64,000 nucleotides of DNA from Phascolarctos cinereus (GCF_002099425.1 NW_018343992.1:3322501-3386500), one strand, 5' to 3'. Positions 1 through 11,817 are shown, counted from the stretch's first letter. The notes: a model not told the origin generated them from the sequence alone. Numbers and translations are program-made.

Positions 1-12
1 AACAAGTCCAGG

Positions 13-68
13 CTCTGTGTGTGTGTGTGGGGGGGGGGGTGTGTTTATGTATGTGTATGTGTGTGTAT
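13..68. repeat. (GT)n microsatellite with G-run
   Basis: Alternating GT with an internal run of about ten G, ending where a SINE head begins. Confidence 0.9.
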
Positions 69-318
69 GGCTGGGTGGCACAGTGGATAGAATTCTGAGC
101 CTGGAGTCAGGAAGACTCATCTTCATGAGTTCAAATCTTGCCTCAGACACTTACTAGCTGTGTGATTCTGGACAAGTCACTTAACCCTGTTTGCCTCAGT
201 TTCCTCATCTGTAAAATGAGCTGGAGAAAGAAACAGCAAACCACTTTAGTATCTTTGCCAAGAAAACCCCAAATGGGTTCACAAAGAGTCAGAGACTACT
301 GAAAAATGACTGAACAAC
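69..318 (+). mobile_element. Marsupial SINE type 1 (Mar-1/WSINE1-like)
   Basis: A near full-length SINE. It has a tRNA-like head (GGGTGGCACAGTGGATAGA), a core with TTACTAGCTGTGTGA and AAGTCACTTAACCCTG, and a 3' part with AAAATGAGCTGGAGAAAG and TGACTGAACAAC. This is the reference copy for the entries called SINE type 1. Both ends abut simple repeats, so no target duplication can be read. The family name is from memory; the marsupial assignment is strong. Confidence 0.88.
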
Positions 319-352
319 ATATATATGTATATGTGTGTGTGTGTGTATATTA
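319..352. repeat. (AT)n/(GT)n microsatellite
   Basis: An AT then GT tract directly after the SINE 3' end, probably grown from the SINE tail. Confidence 0.85.
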
Positions 353-359
353 TATTTGT

Positions 360-506
360 ACATAATTGTTTGCATACCATTTCCCCCATTAGACTGTGAG
401 ATCCTTGAAAGCAAGAGATGCCTTTTGCCTTTCTTTGTATCCCTAGAGCTTAGCACAGAGCCTCACACACAGTAAGCATTTAATAAATGCTTGCTGATTG
501 ATTGAA
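360..506 (+). mobile_element. L2 LINE 3' tail
   Basis: This is the ancient L2 3' end: 'gactgtgagatccttgaaag', 'cttagcacagagcctc', then AATAAATGCTTGCTGATTGA. Only the non-coding tail remains. Confidence 0.7.
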
Positions 507-534
507 CAACATTCCTAACTAATTCTAAAGACTT

Positions 535-2640
535 GTCAAGGGAAGGAAACCTGCAGCCAGCTGAGGCAGACCATTAAACTTTTGGGTAAACTTTGTCAGG
601 AAATCTTTCCTTACAGCAAGCCTAAATTTGCACCTGCAACTTGTATCCATTACTTCTAGGTTTACCCTCTGGGGTAAATATAAACATATCTAATCCTTCT
701 TCCACAACACAACCTTTCTTATACTTTTGGATAACAGCCTTTTTGTTCTCTGTTCCCCCCCCCCAAGTCCTTTTAGCCAAGATAAACACACTTTGTCCCT
801 TCAACATATGATGATTTATATTGATCTTAAAATCCATGGGAAAAAAAACAGGTTTTTTCATGTGAATTTCTCTTTACCCATGCCTCTTCCATTTTACACT
901 TGTTAAACTGGTTTTTGAACCTACATGTAATATTTTTCATCTATCTTTATTAAATTTATTATTAGATTGAATGCAACATTCTAGCTTATTACAGTCTTTT
1001 TGGATCCTGATTCTGTCATCCAATATTATTAGCTATACCTCCAAGCTTGGTGTCATATACAATGTTGATGAGTTTATTATCTGAACTTTTATCCATGTTA
1101 TTGCTAACAATGTAATCAACACAGAGTTAAGCATAGATCTTGAGCTGTTCTGCCAGAAACTTCTTTTTAGTTGACATCAAACCATTAGATATAGTCATTA
1201 AAATCTAACTGTACTACCATTGATCGAAAATTTTTCTATTTTCTCATGAGGAATTTTGCCAAAAGCTTGACTAAAATTTTAGTCTTATCTGCACCATATG
1301 TCTGACCTATCAGTCTAGTGTTCTTGTGAAAAAAAAAATAGATTAGTCTGGAATGCTGTGTTCTTTATGAAGCCATTACTAAGAATGATCACCACTTTCT
1401 TTTCTAGATATTCAGTAAGTGCTCCCTTTAATACTACATCATAGAATTTTGGTAGAATTGAATTAATTGACTGGTCTATGGTTTTCAGACTCTATTGTCT
1501 TCTTTCCTTTTGTTTTTTAATAATCAGAACATTTCCTTTTCTGCTTTCCTGTGGTACAATGGGAATTTCACATTTCCCAGGATCCTTCAAAGATTAATGC
1601 ACTTACCTCAGTAACCACAATGGACAATCTAATTTCTCCAAGCCTAGTGACTCAAGCCTATTGAGAGCAATTAGGTGTTCTATCATCTCTTGGTATACTT
1701 TGGATATCAGCTGCCTCTTAGCCATTTTTTGGTTCTGCATTTCTAGGCCAAGGAGCATGCTTCTTGGCAGAGAAGCAAAATAACAATTGAGCAGCAATGC
1801 CTTCTAATCATCATTTGTTATCACCATATCTTATATCCAGGACAACAGCTCAATCCAATCTCCACTCCTCTTTTCTCCCACATAGCTTAAAGAACCACTT
1901 TCCTGCTGTATTTTTTCCCTGTCAATTTCAGCTCATTCTTAATGTTTATACACTTGACACTATTCTAACAAAACTATGCCTTGTTGCTCTATTCATCCTC
2001 TCCTATTTGACCTTACTGACATCTTCTGCACATGTAATTTAAATAAATCTAAGTTGGTTGATGAGTTCTCTGGGCATCCATATTAACCTCTTTAAACAAT
2101 GTCTTCTTTCCATCATCATTGAAAATATTTTGCTTTGCATCATCAGAATTTCATTCTTAAGAGCTTTCTATTGATCCAGGGCTGACTTCCCTATAAACTT
2201 TTTGGCCATGGGACCTTACCTGTGATCCCTTTGAACTCTTTAAAATAGATTCTACTAAAATCTAGGGATTAGGCCATAATGTCTCAGGCTTTCTCTCTAT
2301 TTTGCAAACTCTAAGATGGAATTGTTGGTTCCCCCGAAGTTTTTCATCACTTCTACACCAACAGCTTCTTGCTAAGAACTATATCCAAAATAATAATTCC
2401 CTTCATTAGTTCAACCAGATTTTTTATGATAAAATTATATTTAAGGCAAATCAGGAAATTATTAGATGTTTGATTTGGAGACTGTCATTTTGAGCCATGG
2501 TCCAGAAATCCAAATACTATTTCCCAATGTCAGTTTCAGTCGTCAGTGCTTACATCTTTCTTTTTCTTCTGAAGTTCTTGCCTTTTATTCAAAGTTCCCT
2601 CCTGTGTTTAGGTTTTTTGTTTTGTTTTGTTTTTTGCCTA
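535..2640 (-). mobile_element. CR1/L3-like LINE, antisense, degraded
   Basis: Read on the minus strand, this is a long remnant of a CR1-clade LINE. The 3' region is near 535-720 (motifs like CAGACCATT..CTTTTGG and TACCCTCTGGGG). Reverse transcriptase lies about 1060-1500: codons near 1080-1130 give SSRSMLNSVLITLLAIT, aligning with the clade's S-Q-G-S-V-L-G-P-V-L-F-N motif. Endonuclease-side sequence reaches about 2290-2560 (AAATCAGGAAATTATTAGAT). Stops and indels are frequent, so it is an old dead copy. The short open frames inside are shadows. Some internal segments may be missing, and the 2640 boundary is soft. Confidence 0.68.
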
Positions 2641-2985
2641 GGACATAGTAATCTTTAGCAACATAGGTAACTGCTTATTGGCAGTTTTTCCGAGTATTAA
2701 TTACACTTATCTTTATGTGTACAGCATGCCCCATACAAAGTTTAACGAAAGTTCCATATGAAACTTGCATTATACTTTACCATTGCGTTGCCAGTGCTCA
2801 GTAAAGGTCTTTGCACATAGAAGTCAAAAGAACAAGCTTCCTATTAATTAAAACTCTCTGAAAATGGAATGTGTAGCTGGAGAGATACTATGTTCCCTTT
2901 TAGTCGTGTACAAACAGATGGCCATCTATTGGTGATCTTGTAAGGAGGAGTCATTCTTTGGACAAAGAACCATAGCTTCACAGCC
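2641..2985. other. No recognisable feature
   Basis: AT-rich sequence with no repeat, RNA or coding signal that I can name. Confidence 0.5.
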
Positions 2986-2989
2986 TTAC

Positions 2990-3160
2990 AAAGTTGTCAG
3001 AAGCCACCATGTACAACACCGTAATTTACAGATGAAGAAACTGATGCTGAAATAGGTTATTCTTTGATCATGGTTATACAGCTAGTAGGTGTCAGAAACA
3101 AGACTAGAACCCATGTTTTTCAGAATCCTAATCCATCTATCTACTATGCCTTCCTGCCTT
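2990..3160 (-). mobile_element. MIR-like SINE, antisense
   Basis: Motifs 'tttacagatgaagaaactga' and 'tatacagctagtaggtgtca' are the reverse strand of the MIR core. Diverged. Confidence 0.6.
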
Positions 3161-3214
3161 TCATCACAGTGCCTTTTGAAGTCCCTTTCAACTCTAGAAT
3201 TCTGGGAATTCTGT

Positions 3215-4390
3215 CCCAAGAGGTGTTATGATTTCTTTTTCTATGGCAGGATTAATGCAAATCTCTGGAATACAACCTTGAAGTCAAGACAATAAACTAA
3301 ATTATTCTTCAAGTTCTTTTCAATACTCCATTCTATTGGATATTATAGTTCTTGAATCTTGACCTATTAAAAAAATCAACACTTTAGGATACTACAAAAT
3401 ATGTAATCCAATTACAAGGAAAAACTAATCTCAGTAATTATAACACAAATGAGAAAGGTTAACAGATATGAGTGGGTACAACTTTGAAAAGGAGGTATGG
3501 GCAATCTGATTAAAAGAGTAAGTATTTTAGGTGAATTACAAATACAATTGGACTTGACCTCTTCTTTGCTAAAGTATTCTCTGGTATTGTGTGGTTGTCT
3601 TGGATTCCTGTATTCATTAGAATTTAAAAAATAAATGAAATAGAAGACAATATACCCAATTTACTGGCTAGGGCTAAGACCTTCAGTCTTAGATGTATAC
3701 TCAGTTGGCAATACTTGCATTCTTGTAAAGAAGAATTATTTTGCTGAGAAGTGAAAAAGCAGGAAGATGATTTTCCACTGATTAAGGCAGGGTTAATCTT
3801 TAAAAAGGCTTTCATAGCTTTGATATTTATTAATGAGGCACTGGACAAAAATATCAGGAAATGAGTTATATACTTCATGGGTTGTGAATTCCTAAAGTAT
3901 ATTTCATTTTCTCCATCTGGGGAGAATATCTCATTTTATTAATGCATTAAAAACTTAGATACATTTTATAGCAGTAATTTGTACAGCAAGTCTAAGTGCC
4001 TCTATTTGTAGCAAGATGATAATAAAAGAAAAGCTTGTAATTTTCTAAATAGCAATAAATGAATAGCATAATACACAAATGCATGGCTATTTTGTTGTTT
4101 TTTGTTTATGATACCTTCCAGTCTTACATTCACAATGAAAGAATCCAAAGAAAGATTTGCAAATCAACACTTATCTATTTAGGTTATACTCCTCAAACCT
4201 TATATTCTCAAGGTAAATATTTGTATATGGTCAAAATTGAAGTTGGAAGATTAATAAAAATCTTGAAAGTGTAAGCGCCTATATAGATAATTCAGTCTGA
4301 AAACTCCAATATCATCTCAGCAATCTAGGTAATTCAAACAAAATCTGATTATCATATTTTAGTCTTTCACCTTTTCCCATTTAGGCTGTT
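3215..4390. other. No recognisable feature
   Basis: About 1.2 kb of AT-rich, apparently unique sequence. Small open frames (up to 84 codons) show no domain or codon bias that I can see. Confidence 0.5.
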
Positions 4391-4394
4391 GTCT

Positions 4395-4640
4395 GATTTT
4401 TTTTTTTTGGCATTGCATATGTAGCTGCTATAAAACTTTTGAACAGTTTAAAAAATTTGTTTTTATCACTTTCAGGATATATTTCCCAAAATTAAATTAT
4501 TGAGTGAAAAGGACATTTGGGGGCAATTTTTATTGCACACCAGGTGATTTTTCTTCATAAAGATCCTTTAAGTTTTCAATTTCACTAGCAATGAATAACT
4601 CAATTATGGTTTTTCTTTCTGAATATGTAAATAACTGTAG
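4395..4640 (-). mobile_element. Possible old L1 ORF2 fragment, antisense
   Basis: The order of weak matches fits the conserved antisense L1 segment: 'attgagtgaaaaggacattt' (consensus: ctggatcaaagggta) and later 'ttcactagcaatgaataac' (consensus: ccaccagcaatgaatta). Very diverged. Confidence 0.4.
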
Positions 4641-5634
4641 CATCAGCAAATCTAGCTAGACACATATATCTCCTAAAAATGAAACACTTCTCTCCCCATC
4701 CATTACTTACATTATTTTTTTTAAGTAGAGCTCTCCCTCACATTTTGTGGTCTATAGCTATCTCCAAGTTCAATATAAGGCATTTTAGGTCAAAAGTGTC
4801 AAGTACCCAGGCCACCTTCAACACTCCAGAGTGTAGTCTAAAACAGATTAAAATAAAATTGGGAAATGTTTCACAAAATAGTCTAAAAATACAATAGTAC
4901 ATAGAGAATGTTAATATGTGGTTTTCCAAGTCAATATGCAGCTAACAGGGATCTTTACATGTGGTTTATTATGAGTCTGACATCACTGTTTTAAATAATC
5001 AGTTATACAAATAACACCTTGAGTCTATATCCCATGGAATCTCTCTTCTAGACCACAGAAGAATCATAAATCATATAGTAAATTGCTTAATTAAGACAGA
5101 ATAGCAAAGTAACATGGCTAAATAAACAGGCAACAAAATCATTCTTATTCCCCCTAAACAAAATGGGTTCATCTTCTTATAAGAAAAAATGGACATGAAG
5201 CAACTCCTATTGAAAGTCACGGTCTCCATGGACAGCAAGAAGATTGTCTTCTTGCCATCCTGTGTCTTACTTCTTCCAACTAGCTATTTCTACTCATGCA
5301 ATTTTTGCATACAACCACAAATATTCTAAGACTGTTGTTTTAGGGCTTCCCTCAATGAATATTTGCCCCTTAACCTCAATCTGTTTTGTAATTCCTATTA
5401 CACTTTAGGATTCATGAAGTAAGGAACCACATTTGTACTATCATTCAACTATGTACCCCAAAACCATACATGAGACTATATAGTTTGTCTAGGTAGCTGA
5501 TTCAATTTTTTCTTTATGCTTTGTTAAATGCATTTTCATATTAACCAAAGGATGGAGATTATATTACTTCATCTTTTAAAAGAGCTCAATGTTGGCTGCT
5601 CAAGTTGACATTTTACATATTTTCTTTGATTATG
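4641..5634. other. No recognisable feature
   Basis: AT-rich sequence with no family that I can name. Confidence 0.5.
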
Positions 5635-5880
5635 TTGCACTTGATAACTTCATATCCTCTTGTGCTCTATTAAATAACTCTCCTATCTTTGAATCCTTGG
5701 ACTCTTTAGAGAGTATTCTAGCTTAGGCATTAAATACAGCTTGTTTTTGACAAAGTCATATGGATTCATAGTGATCACCATTTCCCTATCTGGATATTCA
5801 CAAACCATCCTTCTAGTTCCACAGTCTAGAATTTTGACAGATGAAGTATAGCCAGAATCATATACCAGGCCCAAATATCA
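5635..5880 (-). mobile_element. CR1/L3-like LINE fragment, antisense
   Basis: Contains 'tagtgatcaccatttcccta', 'cacaaaccatccttct' and 'tctagaattttgacagatga', which follow the order of the antisense RT-to-3' segment seen near 1380-1460. An open frame of 63 codons at 5683-5874 is a by-product of this LINE. Confidence 0.6.
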
Positions 5881-5955
5881 ACACTGTTCTCAAAGCTCCG
5901 TATTATATTAACTTTCCATTTTGTACAATCATAAAACTTTTTTTAAAAATTTGTG
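5868..5955 (+). repeat. Unclassified ~85-bp dispersed repeat, copy 1
   Basis: 'ggcccaaatatcaacactgt', 'gtattatattaactttccat' and 'aaaactttttttaaaaattt' occur in the same order and strand at 7181-7265. I do not recognise the family. It may belong to the adjoining LINE. Confidence 0.55.
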
Positions 5956-6685
5956 ATTATAAACTTTATTGACATTCTTTCCTTTCTCTGAAAATAATGC
6001 TTTTTAAGTTTCCCACTACTTTATTATCGCTAAAAAAATTTAAAGTTGGTTAGAATACTTCTCTCTTTTCTCACTTTTAATGCTCTACAAAAAGAGGGAT
6101 AAATAAAGTCATCATAAGAAATAGATTGTGAGAATTATATACATCCCAATTTACCAAACATTTAGTAAGTGCCCATTTTATGCAAAGCAAGAGATTTCAG
6201 TTTTCAGAACTGTCTACTCAATTTTTCCTTTTTTATTAAGGTTAGCTTCATTTGGTGGTGCAGGCAATATTTTCCCCTAGGTAAATACATTTTAGGAAAA
6301 AAATTATTAAAAAAACCAATTTTGCATTAATTGTCTATACCTTATTCTGACACAAACACATAAAGGAACATTACAGAATTTTTTTTTTGAAACCTGGTGG
6401 CTACCAACCTCGGCATTAAAATTACTTTTTACTCATCCATCTGTTTCTAAGATGATGGAGGGGTTTGAGGAGAGAGTGAGGGAAGGAATGGAAACGGAAT
6501 TTGAAAGAGACTCTCAGCTTAAGCGTTATCTATTCAACTCAGCTAAATTTTAAAAAAAGTCATTAAACATAAACTCTGTACAAAGTGTTGTGCTAAAATT
6601 GGTGGGAAACACAAAGATGAATGATGTGGTCTCTGCATCCCCTCCTTGAAAATTACAAATCAAATATCTGCTTTTAAAAATAATA
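5956..6685. other. No recognisable feature
   Basis: AT-rich, no gene or named repeat seen. Confidence 0.5.
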
Positions 6686-6687
6686 AC

Positions 6688-6926
6688 TAGCATTGACATG
6701 TGCCAGGCTCTGTATTCATCACTTTACAGATATTATCTCATTTGATCCTCACAACAACCCTGGGAGGTAGATGTTATTATTATCCCCACTTTACTGTTGG
6801 GGAAACTGAGTCAAACAGAGGTTAAATGACTTGCCCAGGATCACACAAGTATCTAAGGCCAGATTTGAACTCGAGTTTTTCTGACTCTAGGCCCAGCGCT
6901 CCATCAACTGTACCACTCAACTGCCG
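6688..6926 (-). mobile_element. MIR/THER-like CORE-SINE, antisense, long copy
   Basis: Runs in the expected order: 'tattatctcatttgatcctc', 'acaaccctgggaggtaga', 'ggggaaactgagtcaaac', 'atgacttgcccaggatcaca', then 'ctaggcccagcgctccat'. The head is at the high-coordinate end. Confidence 0.78.
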
Positions 6927-7109
6927 TACAGATTTATGGTCCAATTCTAATGTATTAATTGTTAGGATAGAAATTCTCTTGGGCACTATTACTTAGAACT
7001 GTGACTATGACTACTGCTATTAGGAATTGTAATGATTTAGTCTGTATTGATAACACTAAAACAGCCGGCCAAAAATTGACTTAATCATACATAATATTTG
7101 CCATTGTAG

Positions 7110-7315
7110 GTTTATAGATTTAGAGATGAAAGTGTACTTTAGCAGATATCTAGTACAACTTTCCTGTTTTGCTGGTGAAGGCCAGATACCAACACTCTGC
7201 TCATAATTCTCCATATTATATTTACCTTCTATTCAGTAAATTTAAAAAACTTTTTTTCTAAATTTAGCCCAATGAGGATAAGACCTTGCCCAAGGTCACA
7301 GTAGGTCTTTTCTTT
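7110..7315 (-). mobile_element. MIR-like SINE, antisense, interrupted
   Basis: MIR-like segments at about 7110-7180 and 7266-7315 ('gaccttgcccaaggtcacag') flank a foreign ~85-bp block listed separately. Confidence 0.5.
7181..7265 (+). repeat. Unclassified ~85-bp dispersed repeat, copy 2
   Basis: 'ggccagataccaacactctg', 'atattatatttaccttctat' and 'aaaaaactttttttctaaat' match 5868-5955 in order and strand. It lies between two MIR segments, suggesting insertion of a discrete unit. Confidence 0.55.
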
Positions 7316-7344
7316 TTCTCATATAACAAAAATTTTAATGAATG

Positions 7345-7555
7345 CAAACAAATCTACTGTGTGTCAAAAGAGTACTGGATTTGGACTTGGTGGACCTAGG
7401 TTCAAATTCTGACTCTGCTACTTAATTGCCTGTATGACCTTGGGCAAGTCATTTAACCACTTAGGCCTCAGTTTTCTCATCTATAAAACAAGGGAGTTAG
7501 ACTAAATAGTCTCCATGGTCCCATCCAGCTCTAAATCTCTCTGATCCTGTGACTT
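7345..7555 (+). mobile_element. MIR/THER1-like SINE
   Basis: A full set of motifs: 'acctaggttcaaattctgac', 'tatgaccttgggcaagtcat', 'cctcagttttctcatctata', then the tail 'tccagctctaaatctctctg'. Confidence 0.78.
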
Positions 7556-7774
7556 CTTCCCTTCTCTGAAAGAATGCTAAAAGTATGATTTACTAGTTCA
7601 GTGTGTTATTACAAATTCTTCCTCCTGAAATGTAGCTATTTTTTTGTGACTTAATCCTTTTATTTCTTAATTATAGTGCCCTTTTCTCTGTATTTCTCTT
7701 AGTTATTAAAGGATATAAAGCACCTCCTTTTTAAGCCACTTGTGAATTTAGTAAATTCTCACCTTCTGAGTCAT

Positions 7775-7998
7775 TATTTTTGTTATTGTTTATTCATTCG
7801 GTCATGTATGACTCGTCATGACCCTGTGGACCATTCTGTCCTTCAGGTTTTCTTAGCCAAGATACTGGAGTGGTTTGCCATTTCCTTCTCCACTGGATTA
7901 AGTGACTTGCCCATGATCACATAGCTAGTAGACCAGATTTGAACTCAGATCTTCCTGACTCCAGGCCAGTGCTTTATCCACTGAGCTACTTTCTAGTG
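7775..7998 (-). mobile_element. SINE type 1, antisense
   Basis: Begins 'cattcggtcatgtatgactc', then 'ggtttgccatttccttctcc', 'gattaagtgacttgcccatg', and ends at the head with 'ctttatccactgagctact'. Confidence 0.85.
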
Positions 7999-7999
7999 A

Positions 8000-8840
8000 C
8001 TTCTGAGTCAGCAAAGATCAAACAGGATAGCAAATATCTATAGAGCACATTTTGTTTAACTTTATGAAGGGAATTGGAGTTTGTACTTTATCAGGATGCA
8101 GGAGTATATCAATATCCATAAACAGCTTATATTTTTCTGACCGTAATGTGATTTGAAAGTGGTGTGTGATCAGTAATTTTTAAAACAAATACTTCACTAG
8201 GTTACTTCTTTGTTGCATCCTTTTATCTTTATTAAATCTCCATTAAAACGGGAGAATCATAGATGCAGAAATGCTCCTCCATATTAACACTGAGCTCTTT
8301 GCCAGAAATGCAAAATAGAGAAAACATAGCTTCTAGGACTCAGCATTTCCTTCACAGATTTTTCTTTTCATCAAGGAACCAGAATTTCTAGTTAAGAGAT
8401 GGAGGGATTGGCTTATGTGAGGTAGATTGAGGAAAGCAGGCTCCTCTCTTGCCTTTTTGCTTCCATTGTCCTAGTGATAGAATATAGAACCATGACAAAA
8501 TGTTCATTTTTTTTTCAATTTTGAAAAATGCCTCTATTTCAATACCTTCTGTTCTAACCACATTTTCAACATTAAAGCAATAGTATTTTGATCTGCTAAA
8601 GGTATTTGAGATTTCTCAAAAAAGACCAAGTATTTAGAAATTACTTGAGAAATGGCAATCATCTCATTTTTCTTTTCAAATATCATATTTGGGTTTGATT
8701 GAAAATCTGCCCCATGATCTGCACATTGGTAATGATTCTCTCTTCACCAGACTTCAGGAAACACTCAGTTCTCAACTTTCTTATGTACTTGAGCTTCAAT
8801 GTGGAGAATGCTTATTTGTGTATATTACATTCTATTACAC
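8000..8840. other. No recognisable feature
   Basis: Apparently unique AT-rich sequence. Overlapping 70-76-codon frames in two phases continue into the L2 tail, so neither is a credible gene. Confidence 0.5.
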
Positions 8841-8844
8841 AAAA

Positions 8845-8996
8845 TGTGAGCAAGGACCCTGTTTTACTGTCTGTTCCAGGGCCAAACAGAACAGTGCTAT
8901 GCAAACAATAGGCTCTTAATCAATGTTTGTGGAAGTTGTGATGAGGTAATATTTGTAAAGCTCTTGGCACATAGTAGGCCCTATATAAATACTTAT
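8845..8996 (+). mobile_element. L2 tail followed by MIR tail
   Basis: 'aacagtgctatgcaaacaat' with 'ctcttaatcaatgtttgtgg' is L2-like. 8943-8996 ('gtaaagctcttggcacatag', 'tataaatactta') is the MIR 3' end. Confidence 0.55.
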
Positions 8997-9221
8997 TCTT
9001 TTCCCCTTAGACATTGAAGTTTCAATAAATTTTGATCAATTCTATCCAACCACATCCTGCTAAATTTCACCTTTTGTCTAAACTGTACTTGAGCTGATGC
9101 TCATGTAGTTCTAAACTAGCTGAAATGCAGTAAGATTTAGGAGGGCTGCAATGCCACTGGCATGGTCCTTCATCAGCATTAAGTATCTTTGCACAAGTTT
9201 GATAATTGCCAGCATACAAAT

Positions 9222-9400
9222 TAGTAGCTGATAACTTGCATTTTACTTTTTAAAGTGCTTTCACATCCATTACGGCAAATGATCCTGATGATAGCCCAGC
9301 AGGGTAGAAAGAGTAAGGATGATTTTATTTCATTTTATTTTATTTATTTTATAGAAGACTAAACCAGGGCTCACACAAGGTAAGTAAGCTACCTACAATT
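9222..9400 (-). mobile_element. MIR-like fragment, antisense
   Basis: 'taaagtgctttcacatccat' and 'gggctcacacaaggtaagta' keep MIR order around an ATTTT-rich patch. Confidence 0.5.
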
Positions 9401-9402
9401 TC

Positions 9403-9482
9403 GCACAATTTCTTCGTCTGTAAAATGTGAATACTGGACTCATTGGCCTCTAAGGTCCCTTCTAGTTCAAAATCTAGGATCC
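9403..9482 (+). mobile_element. MIR/THER-like SINE 3' tail
   Basis: 'ttcttcgtctgtaaaatgtg' then 'aaggtcccttctagttcaaa' is the tail segment of the type at 7345-7555. Confidence 0.6.
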
Positions 9483-9603
9483 TAAGATCATTTTACTCTA
9501 TGAATTGTGGAATAGGGACCATGGCCCATTCCCTGTCTTCAAGAAAATTGCAGACTAGCTTGCAGGACAAGAAAATTGTCACACAGTTCACACAAGAAAA
9601 TAT

Positions 9604-9833
9604 TGTTATTGTTGTTCAGTCATTTTTCAGTAATGCCCAACTCTTCATGACCTCATTTGTCAGTGGTTTGCCATTTCCTTCTCCACCTCATTTTACAGAT
9701 GAGGAAACTGAGGGAAGCAGGGTTAAATGACTTGCCCAGGGTTGCCCAGCCAATAACTGTCTTTTAACTTAGGAAGATGATTCTTCCTGACTCCAGGCCA
9801 GGATTTTTATCCACTGTACCACCTAGCTGCCTC
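9604..9833 (-). mobile_element. SINE type 1, antisense
   Basis: 'attgttgttcagtcattttt', 'tcagtggtttgccatttcct', 'aaatgacttgcccagggttg', 'ttatccactgtaccacctag'. Confidence 0.87.
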
Positions 9834-10206
9834 AGAAAATATACACAGGAAATTTTAAGTAATACTACTAGGCACTAAATGATCAGATGGCAAATATACA
9901 GAAAGTCTGTAGAATAGGAGATCTTAGGAAAGGAGAAACCACTGTCACCTGCATTGTGAAGATCGAAACTTGGTCATTGTGATGAAGAAAACATGTTAAA
10001 AACAACAACAATAACTACGACCCCTGTTCCTGGGGAAGATGCTTGCTTCCTTACATTTGCTAAGGTAGCATACTTACACTTTAGATAGGCAAAAATGATT
10101 GGCACTATAAAATTATTTTTCTGTTCAGCCAAGAATCATTTTTATCAGGATCAGCAGGTCGGTGATATGTAAGGAATGGAATAAGAAGTCATTACTTAAC
10201 CTGATT
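9834..10206. other. No recognisable feature
   Basis: Nothing supported. Confidence 0.5.
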
Positions 10207-10560
10207 GCCTTTTTAAAAAAATTTTAATTTATTTTATTCTGAACTTAAGAAATAAAAGCAACATTTCTATAACATAGTAGAATGGGGAGGGGAAGATAAT
10301 TGTACATGAAACTGCAAATCTGTTATGTACAACTTGCTATTCCTAATTCCTTTTAAATCTATAATAATGTTATCAAATAACTTCCTCCTTTTTTCTCTTC
10401 TTTTCTTCCCCCCCAGCCCTAGAGATGGTTGCCATCGTACACAAATATATATACATATATATATATATATATAATACATATATAAAAACATTCTATACAT
10501 ACTTCTATGTATCAGTTCCTTCTCTTTTGGAGAACAACCCGGAATTATGCCCAAAGAGTT
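10207..10560 (-). mobile_element. Marsupial L1 3' end, antisense
   Basis: The tail lies at the low-coordinate side (run of T-rich sequence), followed by the L1 3' UTR as seen from the opposite strand: 'ttattttattctgaacttaa', 'ctgcaaatctgttatgtaca', then 'tacttctatgtatcagttcc'. A (TA)n tract sits at 10444-10475. Confidence 0.72.
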
Positions 10561-10574
10561 GTTAAACTGATTGC

Positions 10575-10975
10575 CTTTGAAATTTTTTAAAAAAATTTAA
10601 CTAGCATTTTATTTCTCTCCTTCCCACCTCCCTAATTTCTATTCCTCAGTCTGCCCAAGAAAAGTTTTTTTAAAAAATAACAAAAAAGCATAGTCATACA
10701 AAACAAATTCTGGCATTGGCTGGGTCTAAAAATGTGCATTTTGAATCCTCTCCACTGTTAGGAAGTGGGTAGTGCTCTTCCTCCTTGGTTTTCTAGAATC
10801 ATGATAGGTCATTTCTTGATTAGAATTCTTAAATCTTTCAATGTCATTCAGTGTTATTGTTATTACAAAAATTGCTATCCTGATTCTGTTCATAGCACTC
10901 TGCAGCAGTTCATACAAGTCTTTCTTGGTTTCTTTGAAACTGCCCCTTTCATACCATACCTTCAAAGGTATGGTA
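10575..10975 (-). mobile_element. Marsupial L1 3' end, antisense, second copy
   Basis: 'attctggcattggctgggtc', 'gaatcatgataggtcatttc', 'gcagcagttcatacaagtct', 'ttggtttctttgaaactgcc' run in L1 3'-UTR order. A separate insertion from 10207-10560 or a different L1 subfamily. Confidence 0.7.
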
Positions 10976-11021
10976 GTAGTTGTGATTTGGGAAGTAATAA
11001 GAGAGATCCAAACAAAGCCTA

Positions 11022-11273
11022 GACTTTATTGTTGTCCTTCAGTCATTTTCAAATTTTCGTGACCTCATTTGGGTCTTCTTGGCAAAGGTATTGGAATGGT
11101 TGGTCATTTCCTTCTCCAGCTCATTTTACAGATGAAGAAACTGAAGCAAACGGGGTTAAGTGACTTGCCCAGGGTTACACAGCTAGTAAATATCTGAGGC
11201 CAGATTTGAACTCATGAAGATGAGTCTTCCTGATGGCAAATACAACTCTATCTACTATGCCGCCTCGCTGCCC
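11022..11273 (-). mobile_element. SINE type 1, antisense
   Basis: 'gttgtccttcagtcattttc', 'gggtcttcttggcaaaggta', 'cattttacagatgaagaaac', ending at the head near 'tatgccgcctcgctgccc'. Confidence 0.88.
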
Positions 11274-11319
11274 AAGCCTAGACTAAGAATTCCATTAAAA
11301 TTTTCCCTGCAGTTGTGCT

Positions 11320-11500
11320 TTAGAGTTTTTAGAACTGTAGGCCTTAAAGACCATCTGATCCAACCCCCTTCTTTTACTGAAGAGGAAACTTGGGTTGAGT
11401 TTTTGAGAGAAGGGATTTCCCCAAGGTCACACAACCAGTCAATGCAGTGTCCTGACTGAAACCCAGATATCTTGCATTCCAGTCTATTTTTTGCTATCTC
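11320..11500 (-). mobile_element. MIR/THER-like SINE, antisense
   Basis: 'aaagaccatctgatccaacc' (tail), 'actgaagaggaaacttgg', 'ccaaggtcacacaaccagtc'. Confidence 0.7.
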
Positions 11501-11572
11501 ATGAAAATATAGGACAGAGACTCTCTATATTCAGGCATACATTATCATAGGAACTCAGGTTTAGGGTTACAA

Positions 11573-11817
11573 GAGAACTTAAGAGGTCATCTGGTTCAAA
11601 AACCTCTTTTGACAGATAAGAAAACTGAGGCATAGAAACATTAAATGATCTGCCAAAGGTTTCATAGGTAATAAATATTTTTATTTATTAAATAAGTAAG
11701 ATAAAATAAATAAATAAACACATTGAATAAATAAATAAAAAGTAAGAGTTAGGATGTGAACTTAGGAGCCCAGCTTTCAAGTTCAATGCTCTTTCCCCTA
11801 TATTCCACACAGCCATC
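11573..11817 (-). mobile_element. MIR/THER-like SINE, antisense, with AT-rich insert
   Basis: 'gaggtcatctggttcaaaaa', 'agaaaactgaggcatagaaa', then a ~70-bp (AAATA)n-like tract at about 11672-11742 before the head side ('gaacttaggagcccagc'). Microsatellite growth inside the SINE fits best. Confidence 0.65.

Noticed and set aside
9340-9357. ATTTT-rich block as a regulatory AT-hook or origin-like site
   Set aside because: Low-complexity expansion within an old MIR-like copy; nothing further supports it.
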